Of a stretch of 64,000 nt of DNA, positions 1-13,100 are shown one piece after another. How positions within the stretch are numbered: position 1 is the first letter of the stretch; every line of letters begins with the position of its first letter. The translations under genes were made by a program, and so were the position numbers. Below the pieces are notes generated by a model, which saw nothing but the letters and a program-made list of their open reading frames with translations, was not told the origin of the DNA and ran no database searches. The stretch is from Chelonoidis abingdonii (lineage: Eukaryota; Chordata; Testudines; Testudinidae), in the NCBI RefSeq assembly GCF_003597395.2, contig NC_133771.1, positions 52,334,339 to 52,398,338 of the forward strand. Direction: 5' to 3'.

Positions 1-1187
1 GTTTGCATGAATTCAAGTGACATCCATGAGACCCCTTCAGTTCTGTCGAGAGCTGTAGAGGAGAAGACAAAATGTAGATTAGATCCACCGACTACTGTGG
101 AAGCTTCTGGTAAAAATGTTATGTCATTAAAAGACTGTAAAACAGAGTCTTTAGATGACCCGAAAGAGTCCGATAAAAGTGTTAATCCTTCTAGCCAACA
201 CTTGGACAGTACAGAATTTGATAAAACAGCCTTGAAAAGTACTATTTCTGCTGAAGCAGGAAGTAATATTTTAGAAAGCAGTATTGGTCGTGATTGTCCA
301 AACCAGAATGTACAGCAGCAGGACAGCTATATTAAAATGAAAGGATATGAAGCAACAAAGCTTCAGGATGATAATAGAATTTCAACAACAAGTCCCAAAA
401 CTGTGAAGTCCAAACACATTAAATCTATGTTACAGATTAAACAAAATTTGACTGCAGGTGCAGGACGAAAATTACTCACAACTAAACAACAAATAAGCCA
501 TTCAAAAACAAGAGTTGGTGTTAGTGTTTCAAGTTTTCACAGTACATCTTCAATAAGTCTGAAAAGGAGTGCAGATGAGCAAGAGAGGTGGCAGTATTAT
601 CACAAATCAGTTAAAGTTAGGAAAAAACAAATGGATAAAGATGTGAAAGCACAGAGCTTTGATATGGGGGTCACAGTGAAGAAGCACACCCATACGTTGG
701 TGAAAAAAGTATCACACATCCAAACACCTGTGCAAAAGACATCAGTTCAGAATGTGAGTGACAAGTCTCTTAGTCACCAGGGATGTTCAAAAGAAATCCA
801 CCATCCTGTCTCAGCATCTGTACATCCACTGTCAGGTCATTTGCTACATCAAAATCAGAAACAAACACAGAAACATCAACTTGCAATTGCACTAAAAACA
901 AATAGTTATATAAAGGAAGAAAGAGAGACAAAAGAACTCACAGGTTTAGAACATTTGAAGGAGAATGAAAAAGAAAAACTGAAATTGAAAAAGATCGAGA
1001 AGAATCTTCAGCCTCGCCAGAGAAGAAGCAGTAAAAGTCTTTCACTTGATGAACCTCCCTTGTTCATTCCAGATAACATTTCTACTGTAAAACGTGAAGT
1101 CTCAGAACATGCCTCTCCAAGCGAAAGCAAACATGTGTGGGTTCCCACCAAACAGTGCGGTTTTTGCAGAAAGCCGCATGGCAACAG
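1..1187 (+). CDS. PHF3: PHF3 large internal exon, ends inside PHD finger
   Basis: The frame is open from base 1 (GTT TGC ATG), so the Met at 7 is not a start. It encodes a hydrophilic Ser/Thr/Lys-rich, probably disordered region with basic stretches (around residues 195-215 and 320-345), then the linker [14 protein letters not shown] and the first zinc-ligand pair of the PHD finger, CGFC at 1156-1167. The exon ends at 1187 (...GGC AAC AG) before GTGTGT; the split Arg codon (phase 2) is completed by the next exon. The rest of this large exon lies upstream of the window. Confidence 0.95.
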
Positions 1188-4100
1188 GTGTGTGTGGTTT
1201 GGGATATAGAGTGTTTTTGTTGGTTTCAAAAGATAAAAGTGCTCTTTTTATGTTCAGGTTTCTGCTGCTGTTCGTGTCTTAGTTCATCTTTGTCACATCA
1301 AACAAAAAAGCAGGCACAACCTTTCTAATGGAAATCTGTATCAGTCATACTATGAATTGCCTACCTGTGTATCGCCGCACCCTTTCGCTCCAACTTTTAA
1401 AACAAGCACAGTAAAGGTTGTCTTGGTGAAAAGGAAATATTACTAGAAGAAATCTCTTTTTTTATTATATGAGTATATAATATCTGCTTTAGCGGGATAT
1501 GCAATTCTGCTAAACTATGTTAGGTAGAATAGAGACATCTTAAAACTCACTGCCTTGGAAAACATCAAACCAAGGCTTAAGTGTTTCAGAGTGATTTGTA
1601 ATAGTTATTTTACTTGAAAACTGGTAAAAGTGAATGTTACACTCTAAGCTAAAAGGGTCACGATCAACTTAAAAGTCAAACAATAGTTTGAAAGTGTTTT
1701 TTTGTTATAACTGTTTACTGTGCCTAAAAAATTAAGGAGAATATTTTTTCTCTTTTTAGTTTACTTTGTGTATTAGTCAATATCATTGTTTTTGTGAGTC
1801 TTTCATACAGCAGTGGGAGAAGAAAACATTTAAAAAAATGACAAAGCCACAGTTTTTTTAATGGGACTTGCATGCAGGTGTAGTATTTGAAATTGTATTT
1901 AGCTCACTTAAAAAAAAAATAGATAACATCTGATGCTAACGGTGTCCTCCTTTCACTGAATATAACATTCATTTTCAGCATATTGTGGATGGAGTGAAAC
2001 AAGGCATTATGTTCTAATGAGACAGAAGTATTAGTTCAATAACATGAGTCATTTTGTCTCATTTTTTACATTATTGCCACAATTATATTTATGAAGAATT
2101 GTTCTTATTTCTGACTTTAAAAGTAGTTTTGCCTATCTACCTTTTGAACTAAATGGAGCATGAAGTGCTTTCACTACCAATCAGATGAGTGTCGAATCAG
2201 CCCTTATCTGTTCACTTTATAGAAATTCCTATTATTCTACAAATACTGTAGAATGCCATTTTTCTGACTGAAACGAATATATAATTTCGTTGATTAAAGT
2301 TTATATCGTATTTAGGCATTTGAAGGACCATACTATATATAAATTCAACATTTGCATCCAAGAAATGACCTTCATGTTCCAGAATTTCATTATTACTTGT
2401 CAGAACATTCATGAAGTAAATGTGTATTTTAATATTTACAGTGCAGCTAGAGTAATCTGCAAATTAGTAATTTATGTGAAGATGCAGCGTATATAAGAAT
2501 AAAATAATAGAAAACTAAATACTACTGTAAGGATTTTAAGATTATTGTGGAATACTTGATTGAAGGGATACTGTCATGCTTTAACGTATTTTTTTAACAA
2601 TCTTTTTACTATTAATACTGTTGACTTAACATTTTTGTTGGGATAATCTGGACTTCTTTTTGCCATTTATGCTTTTTGTGTTTGTTGTTATTTCACTCAG
2701 ATTGGACAATGAATATAGATTTTACTCAGTTTCACTTTCGCTTTATTATCAGGTTCTTATTCACTGGCACATCGTGCAAGTGTTTGGATTGCAAATAAAT
2801 TCAGTAGAATGTTTAAACTTAATCAAATTGCTTTAAATATATAAATTAAAATGTTCTGTAAACATTTTTAATGCAAAATACAAATTTTTGGCCTAAATTA
2901 TTTTGACAGCGTCCCTTCAATTGATACTGAATTGAAACGTTTCTGTGTTTCTTGTCTTTTCGTAGATGTTTAAATTTTTTTCTTACTATTCTGAATGTCT
3001 AGTTAGTAAGAGACCGTCAAAACACATTGTTTTAAAATTAAACTGGTGAAGTTCAGTTGTGGCTAGAGAATCTGATCACTAATGGGCAGTGTAGGGGCTG
3101 GCACTTAAGGTGGAATGAATTTGATACATCTCTACTTTGATTCAGAGCTTTCAGTTTAAAATCAAAGTTACAAATGTTTAAAACTTAACTAGGAACAGGA
3201 TGTTGTGGGGAATTGTAATGGGAAAACATTTAATTTAGACAATATGTTTATATACTGCGTGTTGGTACATTGTGTAGTGCAATGGGGAGCCATTTTTATT
3301 TGGAGGCCTTTAGGTGTTACATTGTACAAATAATATATTCTCTAGTTCAATCACCATTCAAGTTGGCAGGACACAGGAGTTGCCACCATCTGATAGCTGT
3401 TCAGTGTCATGAGTTTTGTGGTGTCAGTCCATTTCTTTTGGAGAGATTCCTGTATCACTGAATTGTTACTACAGTTGGCACAAATTAAAACATTCAAGAG
3501 TATTAGCAGAAAGGTCCAGGATCAAATGGGCTTTGAATTGAACCACTCTCTCATTCCCAAAGATGGTATATGCAGAACAGATTGATGCACTGTTGCCCAT
3601 ACTTGGTGTTTTTTTTACACACACACACACTATCTCTCTCTCTCAGTTGTTTTTACAAAGTGAAAAAAACCTTCAGAGCATTTATGTTTTTGTTCTTTGA
3701 ATTACTTTTTACTTCATTTTGGACTTGTATGTTTAATTTTAACATACATCCTTAAAGATTTCATCTCAAAAACTAGGTTGAGCTTAGAATAGAAGAGGAA
3801 GCAAAACTCCTCTCTAATATCTTCCTAAGCAGAGACAGTGTGGTGTTACATTATTTGTGCTTGTTACTGCAGCAGTAATTAAACCCACTTTTAAAAGGGA
3901 CAGCAGCTTAAAAACTGTACCTCTCTGAAACATTTTTACTGAATATTGTTAAAAATATAACACACAAGTACTAAAACAGAGAAGGCTCCAAAAAATTGTT
4001 TACTTTGCATTTAATGACATTTGTTTATTCAGTTTCTCCATTTTCCCTGTATAAGCAGCTAGTTTAGCCAGTTTTCCCTCTTTTATGTGTGACTCATCGC

Positions 4101-7100
4101 ATAGGAAAAGGGAGAAATGGAAAAAACACTTCAAGTTGGGAACTTAACTAATTTTTTTAAACTGACTAGATTTTAAATTCATGGTGTTGCTTTTTACAGT
4201 TCTCTCTAAACATTGTTAGATATTGCTTGTCAATTCTATGTTGTAGATGGTATGAAAAACAAGAAATGGAACTGAAGTGGAGTCCCAAATTAGGAAAATG
4301 TGTGCCAAGAGCTTTCTACTTTAGGACTAGCAAGTTTAGTTTCATGTTAATGAAATACAACTTGAATTAAGGTTGGAAATTTTTTCATTTTAACATACTA
4401 TGCAGACTGAAATTGCCCCCCCCTCCATACCAGAAGTGCAAAAGTAAGGCTGCAAAAATTAATCAGTTAAGTCAAAAAATACCAAATGTTGAGGTTTCTC
4501 CTTCAGTATTAATTTGGGATTCTCTTGCAAGTACAAGGAGCACATTTTGAGGTATTATAATAAGGGCTCTCACAATCATATGCTAAGCTGGATATGTCTG
4601 CTAAAATACAGTAGATTCTCAGAGTTACGGATATCTCAGGAATGGAGAATGTTTGGAACTCTGAAATTAATGCATATGACGAAGTGGGTATTCACCCACG
4701 AAAGCTCATGCTCCAAAATGTCTGTTAGTCTATAAGGTGCCACAGGACTCTTTGCTGCTTTTACAGATCCAGACTAACACGGCTACCCCTCTGATATCTG
4801 AAATGTTCGTAACTTTGAACAAAACGTTATGATTCTTTCAAAAGTTTATCACTGAACATTGGCTTAATACAGCTTTGAAACTTTACTGTGCAGAAGAAAA
4901 ATGCTGCTTTTAACCAACTTTAAAGAAACAAGCACAGAAACAGTTTCCTTACCTTGTCAAATCTTTTTTAAACTTTCCCTTTATTTTTTAGTAGTTTTAA
5001 TTTAACACAGTACTGTACTGTATTGGTTTTTTTTTTCTCTGCTGCTGCCTGATTGCATACTCCTGATTCCAAATTACGTGTGTGGTTGACTGGTCAGTTT
5101 GTAACTCGGTTGTTCTTAACTCTGAGGTTCTACTGTAATAGTAATAAACTAGTTAACATTGTTCATCTTCAGGGTCAGTACCATATTGAGATTATTGGAC
5201 AGTTCACCTTTTAGGACAGAATGCTATCATTCTGCTACCAAGTGCAAAGGTAAAATACATGTACTTTGCACAGGGGACTTAAAGGAGGTTGATTGGAGTG
5301 TAGAACAGGAGTCCTTTCCCTCAGTGTGGATAGGCTTTATAGATATGAAAACTGTAGCAGGATCAGTAACAGAAATTGGAGCCCATGCGTATCTTCTGCT
5401 GGGGATTGTGCCTGTTGATTTTATTTTTTTATTTTTTTTTTTTAATAACACCTCTGCATAGTTTCTATACATGGTGTCTCTTCCTCTTACCTCACCACCC
5501 TCAGTGGAACCAAGGTAGTAGCAGCATGCTTTGGATCTACTTTTATCTATGAAGTGTGGAGTGGGGCAGCTTTTGGCATTAGTACTATAGTTTCATTTTG
5601 TCTGCTGACAGTATTTTATTGATTCTATTCAAAGTGATATCTCTGCAGTGTAACAACTAGATTTTTTTTAATAAATAAAAGATGAAGTTCTTCAGGAACT
5701 GAAGTGCTGGTTATGGTGTACTGCCATGTAGTTGCCCATTTCCACCACATATTTCCTATTTGTTTTCTTAGCTCAATGTAAACTGTGAGGTTTAATTTTT
5801 TTGAATACATATCATAATATGTATATGGGGTATACCATGTGTCTGAGTTAGTTTTAATGAGAAACCATGACTTTTTGGATTTCCTAACTTGTTTGATTTT
5901 GCAACTTTAATCCTATATTAGTGCTAAGGTGTCGTCGTTCCCTCCCCTCCCCCCTGCCAATCAGCAACATATCTTTATGTATGATTGCAGCATTTGTGTG
6001 AGGAATTCTTCCTTCCACTTTCTGTAAATGCTGTTGAAATGATCTAGTTTTTGGATTTTGATCAAGATGAATATACTTTCATGGCACTAACAGAATAGGA
6101 AGAATAATAAAGGGACAGTAGTTCCAAGTTTACTTTTTTTCTGAAGTAGCTTGTGTGTCTTGCAACTTATATAAGAAACAAAAAGTTTTGTTTTTCTTCT
6201 TTATGTAGAGCCAGATAAATCCTGGAATCTGCACACAGAAGGAATCCTATATTCATCCCTTTGCTTGTAGAAAACATAAAACCCTACACAGCATTCTCTC
6301 CCCCCTCCATTATATTGTTTCCAGTGTCCCTGGCTTTTACATCAGTGCCTGAGATCTACAGGCTTTGGAGTTTGAACTCCCTGCCTTTTTTACAGGCTGG
6401 CAAATCCTGATCCTATATTACAAATCGGTGGGAAGCTTCACAAGGGAAACATTGCAAACTTTCCTCTCTTCTGGCCTCCTTGATTTTTTTCCTTAATGGA
6501 TCAGGGCTCACCAAATGCCTAGTTAATAAATTAAATTACTTACTGTATGTTGCTTTTACATAAGGAAAACCTTAATTGGAAGAACTGTTATCATCATTGT
6601 AATGAAATTGCAACATCAGTGCTAGATTTTAAAAATAATGTGTCTTTCAATTATTTTAATTTTTTTTCAAATGACTTTCACTTCCTTTGGTTTGAATGTT
6701 ATATATTATATTTATTTACTTTTTTAAATGTCTATTGATGCACTTGGTATCTGATCTTGTAGTTTATGTTTGGACAGATTGCTGTTCCAATGCAGAACCA
6801 AATGGAAGTAATTGGGCTTATGTGCAGCAGTCTACCTGTGTATAACAAATTGCAGAATCAAGGCTTTAGCTGGATTTTAAAATAAAATAAGTACAAATCT
6901 TAAAGTTACACAGGAAGGCAATTTGAAAATGCAGACGTTAAGGTTTAGTAAACGTCCGATGAAATGGGTTTTATCCCACGAAAGCTTATGCTCAAATAAA
7001 TTTGTTAGTCTCTAAGGTGCCACAAGTACTCTTGTTCTTTCTGCTGATACAGACTAACATGATTACCACTCTGACACCTGTAACCTTATCTCTAACTTCT

Positions 7101-10100
7101 TGTGTGTAAATAGTCTATATAAGTGGTCTCATAATATTCCGCTAATAGATTTTTTTAGAAAACAATAAGGAAGACTAGTTTTCTGTCTAGTTTACTTGTG
7201 AAGTTGGAAAAATATTTAGGCTTAAATTTTTCCTTGAGAAATTGCACAGTTTTCACTTAAAACAATTACATCCATTACTGTGCGGAAATAATATTTAAAT
7301 TGTATTGATACTTTGAGGTTAGGGGATATGAAGCATATAATGCATGCATACATACATAGTAAAGAAAGAGAACGGGTGGCCAAACTGCAGGTTGTGAGCT
7401 TCATGCTGCTCTTTTACAGTTAAAGTGTGGCTTGCAGAGCCCGTCTCATTCCCCCCCACCCTCCCCATTCTCTGCCTGCCAGACTTGAGACGAGGGGTGG
7501 CTGGGGGGAAGCTCAGGGCTTCTGCCCCACATCAGGGTGTTGGAGATAGGGGTTTCTGTGAGAGACAACTGGTGACTGCTGAGAGTAGAGAGGGGGCACA
7601 ATTTAAAGGATCAGCCCCCTTTCTCATCCCCAATATCTTGAGTTATGCCTTACTCTGTGTTCTCTCCCTGCAGCTCCCAGGCATTAGCTCCCTGTGAAGA
7701 GGCAGCAGCAAACAGCTGGGTGCTGCAGGGAAGGGCTGCTTCTTTAGCTCCATGGGGAGAGGCAGCAGCTCTCCCTGCAGCTCCCAGCTGTTGGCTGCTG
7801 CCTCTCCCCCTGGCCACAGCTTCAAGCTTGCTGAGCATGGCAGCATCATGTGACCAAGTGGGGCCAGCAACCCCTTGCAAAAATTGGGTAGGGGGGAACA
7901 TGGGACCCCATGTGCCTCCCCCCACATGTTGCCTCTGGTAGCGGGTGTGTGTGTGTCTCTCTCTCTAAGGGCTTCTGCCCCACTGGACATACTTGCTGGG
8001 CTCAGGGCTGAAGTCCCGAGCTACATTAGGTGCACTACTTCTTTTGAACTTCTGAAGATTGTCATATGCAGCTTGGAGGGTTGGTATGTTTGGCCATCCC
8101 TGAAATAGAATATTTATACACGTAATGCAGCACCATAAGGGTTTTTCTTTGAGCGATCATTATGGCAGTGGATCAGAAATAAGTTCTAGGTCCCTGTAGG
8201 GAGTGAAAGAGATGAAGACCCTGCAAACATTTTTTAAAGTTAAGCATAGATATAAGTTTTCAGAATTGGTGCCTAAATAGTTAAATGAATGAGTGTGATG
8301 ACCAGAACTTAAAACAAGCATGACACACAAGATATGATTTATATTTGTTAATTGAGCACAAGTATACAAATATTACTCATGTATATCTATTACTGGAAAA
8401 TCTGTTTAATATGATAGTATAATTTAAAAACAGTATTGTAATGCATAATCACCAGTTGGCAGAGTTCTATACGGTACACACTGAATATTCTGACACTATA
8501 GTTTTTTGTATGGGCACATACATTATTTGTGCTAGTTTAGATCAGTAGGAAATAAATTTAAAGAGACGCTATTAAAGTTGGTATTGGTAGGTCTACAAAA
8601 TAAAGGAACATCAATTTGAAAATCAAATTTGTCTGAAATAATTTTTTTTGCTTTTTTAGTTACATGTAACACCTAAGGCCCTGATCTTGCCATTGTAGTT
8701 CTGCTTGCAGGATTGGTGTCTAAAATTACTGAAAAATTAGAGAATATATTTTTGTTTTCAGTTTCATTACTTTTTGCATTTGACTTCACTTTATTTGGTT
8801 AGGTTCATCGTTTTGTTGATGGTCCTGTCTCTCTCACTATGCTTTTTTGTTTTTTGCTCGACCCTGCCCTTTCTTCCTTGCTGAAAAGCTCCTTGTAATA
8901 TTAGACATTCAGAAGGAAGATTTTCTTTTGATTTTTCTTCCTTTAAAAAAAAAAAAAAAAAAAAAAAGTCAGACTACTTAAAGGTTGTTCTGTTGAAACT
9001 TGGTATAAAAAAATAATAAATTGACATTGCTCTTTTGCCTTGCTATGAGTGCCATCCAGAAGATCGGATGACACATTTTTAAAAGCCAAGTTGTTCCTGC
9101 TGCTACAAAATAAAAAATTCCATACCTAGACTTGCAATAAACAAACCAATGCAGGCACATAGATGCTTTCATGACAAGAGAACATGTACTAAATTTATTT
9201 ACTGGGGGGTCTCCTCAAAAGTGAACTATCTTTTCAGTTAGTCTGAATCAGAGCCCACTGAAGTCAGTAGTCTTTCCATTGGCTATAGTTCCTTGTTAGA
9301 GTGGAACATGCAGACTCCTCTAAAGCTCCTGTGAAGATCTCTGAATGTGTGTGTGTATCAAGGGGATGGTTGACTAAGAGTGCAGTCATTCACCATTAGT
9401 TAATTCTTCACCTAGCTAGATCTCTATTAATTCAGGAAAAGATAATATAAAAATTGCTTTCCATCCTGTGTCTCCTGCCAAGCTGTGCAATGTGATACAA
9501 ATATAACACCACTGAGCCACTGGTAGACAAATTGTTTCATAAAATAAATTTCCAGAAGGTGAATGAATCTGTATATGAGACTATTTTTAAAATAAGACTG
9601 CTAAAATATTTCTTGCATTATGTACACATGGAAAATAATGATGGTTATTAAAGTTTGGAGTGCTTTTTAAATATTTTTAAATTAACTAATTACACTTTAC
9701 TGCTGTTTTATTTTCCTTTTTTTCTTTCCAAGTAAGCCCCCAATTCTGCAAACATGCATGTGCTTAATTTTACACACTTGAGTAGTACCTTGACTTGTGT
9801 AAATTTTTGAGATTGGGGCCTTGTTCCCATTAATAGAGTGCTGAATGAAACACTGTTGCAGGACAGCAGTAGTGATTTGTTGTCCGTGATCTCTTGTTGC
9901 TATATACTGCAAATATAAAATGCTAAGTAGATGACTTCCAGTAATAATAATGTACTTATTACATTTATTAACTGTATCAAATGATGCTGAACACTGACCA
10001 TTATTGATCTTCATTTTGACTGATTTATAGAACCCTTTCTGTTATGTGTGTGTGTGTGTGTGTGGTTTTATTAATGAGTACAGTTTCTAAAGCAAATGAT

Positions 10101-13100
10101 TTATGAATAAACTGACTTCTGGCTGATGTATTTTTAAACTCTTATTCCTCAATAATTGTCAGCCATTCAGCAATCTGCTTTGGCTTGAACACATTCCATT
10201 TGTTATAACTAATGTTAGAAAAATTACAGTCTGGACAGTTTTATCTTTGAAATGAATCGTTAAGCATGGGCTTTCCTTCCTCTAAATGAATGTGTATGCC
10301 AAGAGATTTGAAAAGATGTGCTAATCCTGAAGGAGATAATGGAAGGTTTTCATTATTCTCGATCTTTTCTTAGTATAATCCAATTCCTTTCTAATATTAG
10401 ATACTTTAAGTGACTGTATCTCTTCATTTTGGTATATGCAGACAGGCAGGCATCCTTCTCTAAGGGGAATAAGATATAACTTTTTTTCCACTCAAAAGTT
10501 CTATTGAATTAAAGGCGGTGTCTTCCGGGGACATTAATATTTCTGTATACCATCAGCTGTTTTGTGGTAATTCTTATATATTACTGAACTTTTAAATTAA
10601 AATACAAGCAGGTCTGACCAATTGGGATGGGATGATTTAGTTGGTGTTGGTCCTGCTCTGAGCAGGGGGTTGGACTAGATGAGCTGAGGTCTCTTCCAAC
10701 CCTTATCTTCTGATTGTTCTATGATTTACTCAATATGTTGGTGTGAATTAATATTTCAAAACATATTTCTTTCTCTTTCAGCTTTACATCTTCCAGTCCA
10801 GCCTTACAACATGGGTAAAGTCCTCACACTTCAAACTATGGAGCAGTCTACAGTCAGAATTTTTGGTGTTAATAGTCCAGGATATCAGAACATCTTCAAT
10901 CACAAGTCTGTGACAGCTGTGCAAGAAGAAATCCTTGATCCTTCAAGCCAGGCCTCAACCCTCCTTGACTCCTTTATTAATCTTTGTGCATTATCTAGCT
11001 TCTGCATTATCCAACCATAACTCCTATTACCTAAACTAATTTTGTTGGTGCAGAAAAACACCCATAATGTGGATAAAGATTAGAAAAAGATGGAAAATCA
11101 AATTATTCCCATTCTAGTGCTCAAATAGGAATCTTTATTCTCTTTTTCTCAACCCTTGTGACTGTGGGAAATAGCTAGGTCATCTGTGTGCCAGAGTTGA
11201 AATTTCTAGTGAATTTTTTTTCTGATGTGCAAATAAATACATTGAAAAAATAATTTAAAATGAGTAGCAAATTTAAGATTTATCTACACTATGAAAATAA
11301 GGACCTGCAGTTTACCAGTGGTGCAGATTCACTGGTAGAAAGAGTAAAAGTTATAGTGTAGGTAGAACGCAAATATATTTATTACAATTCCATTTCCTCT
11401 GAGTAAGATTAGACAAAACAGTTGTAAATGTAAATTCCTGAGTTACAGCCTCCATAATTGCTACTAAGAGTGGAGAGTTACGAGGTACTAGATTTCCTGT
11501 TTTGGGCACAAACTTATAGCCTTAATTAGTTTATAGGATGCTTTTTTGTGCAATCTTAAATGCAATAAAAGTTGGGTCATCTCCTCAAGTTCCCAAAAAA
11601 ACTAATTAAGGATACCTCTGTCACCAGACAGTTGTTTCTTTTGATAGTTCACTTCACTCCAGACAGTTCAGAGTGAGGTCATAACAGAAGTATACAACAT
11701 TCATCCTGACTTGAGAATGCTATAGGCTCTGTCTGAAGAGAGAGAGTCTTATTTTGTCTGCATTGATCTTTAACCAATAGAAAATATGCCACTGACAGCA
11801 TATGTTTCTCCAATAAACCACAAATATCTGGGGCTTTGAGTCAGTTTCTCCTTTGAAAACTACCTAGGCCCTTAGATGTATTTCATGGTTTGAAATTATC
11901 CTAATTAGATATAAAAACAACGCGGAGTCCAGTGGCACCTTAAAGACCAACAGATTTATTTGGGCATAAGCTTTCGTGGTTAAAAAAACCCCACTTCTTC
12001 AGGTGCACCGTGCATCTGAAGAAGTTGATTTTTTACCCACGAAAGCTTAAGCCCAAATAAATCTGTTAGTCTTTAAGGTGCCACCAGACTCCTTGTTTTT
12101 GTGGATACAGACTGACATGGCTACCCCTCTGATAACAGTTTAGATATAGTTAGAGAAATTAAAGATTCACTTGAAACGTGAAACTTGCCTTATTTTCAGT
12201 ATTGTTAAAGAATGTTCTAGATTTTTCTAGTGTAGGTTTCAGACAGGCCAAATCAAAGTTACAGCCCTGGTTTTACAGAATAAGCTCTTTCAGGTTAACA
12301 AAGCTGCCAGTATTCAAGGCTCTGAAAAATAAGACATCATACTGAATGACGTAGTTCTTAGACCTGTCCACCACTCTACTTAGCCTGTTAGAACCTCAGA
12401 GGACCAGGTCCTGAGAGCCTTAACTCCAGAGTCGAGGGTGCTTGATAGTTTTTTATGTTTGGGACCTTGGTATTCCTCCTGGGAAAGGAACAGTGCTGAC
12501 CACATATCAGTTCAAATACTATTCAAATATCAGTCTGTGGAAATCCTTTCTCCGTGCTTGACCATCTTAATCTGTTTTCTTCATGTAAAAAGTAATTAAA
12601 ATGTTTGATTATTTTCTTAGTATCTCAAAAAACTTAATGGCCATTAGTTGCAGAAAAATTATCAGATATAAAGCCTGTAGTTTCCTTGTTCCTTTAAAAA
12701 ATCTGAAGTCTGGTCTTGCATTTAACATGCCTGCATTTCCGTATCAAATTAAAAGAGCGTTAAACAGTGTCTAAATTTAATTCCACTTCAAGGGCCAGTC
12801 ACTGCTGCTGGACATTACATTCCTTGTTTCCTTCAAATTTTAACTGAAATGAATTAATAGTGCCTTGGTACACCAAAAATGGATATAAACATCTTTATTT
12901 AAACATGAGGAAAATTAAAAATTTGGATGTTTGCTTTAAAAAGTCTTTTTTTCAACTACAGTGGAAACTTTACATTGTTTTCTTATATATTACAGGGGGA
13001 GTTTTTGTATCCATTTTTGGTGTCCCAGATCTTGACCAATATTTTCTTATGTGAGGCAGATGTCTGTTGTCTAAATGGAACATATTCCTGTGGATCATTG

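Noticed and set aside
7..9. ATG at 7 as PHF3 start
   Set aside because: The frame is already open from base 1 and the residues continue an internal exon; no start context.
3609..3660. CRISPR-like or regulatory array
   Set aside because: Simple CA and CT microsatellite only.
7425..7990. Overlapping small frames on both strands
   Set aside because: They arise from the GC-rich core of a hAT-type element and show no domain.
8945..8967. A-run as the tail of a processed pseudogene
   Set aside because: No coding remnant or target duplication upstream.
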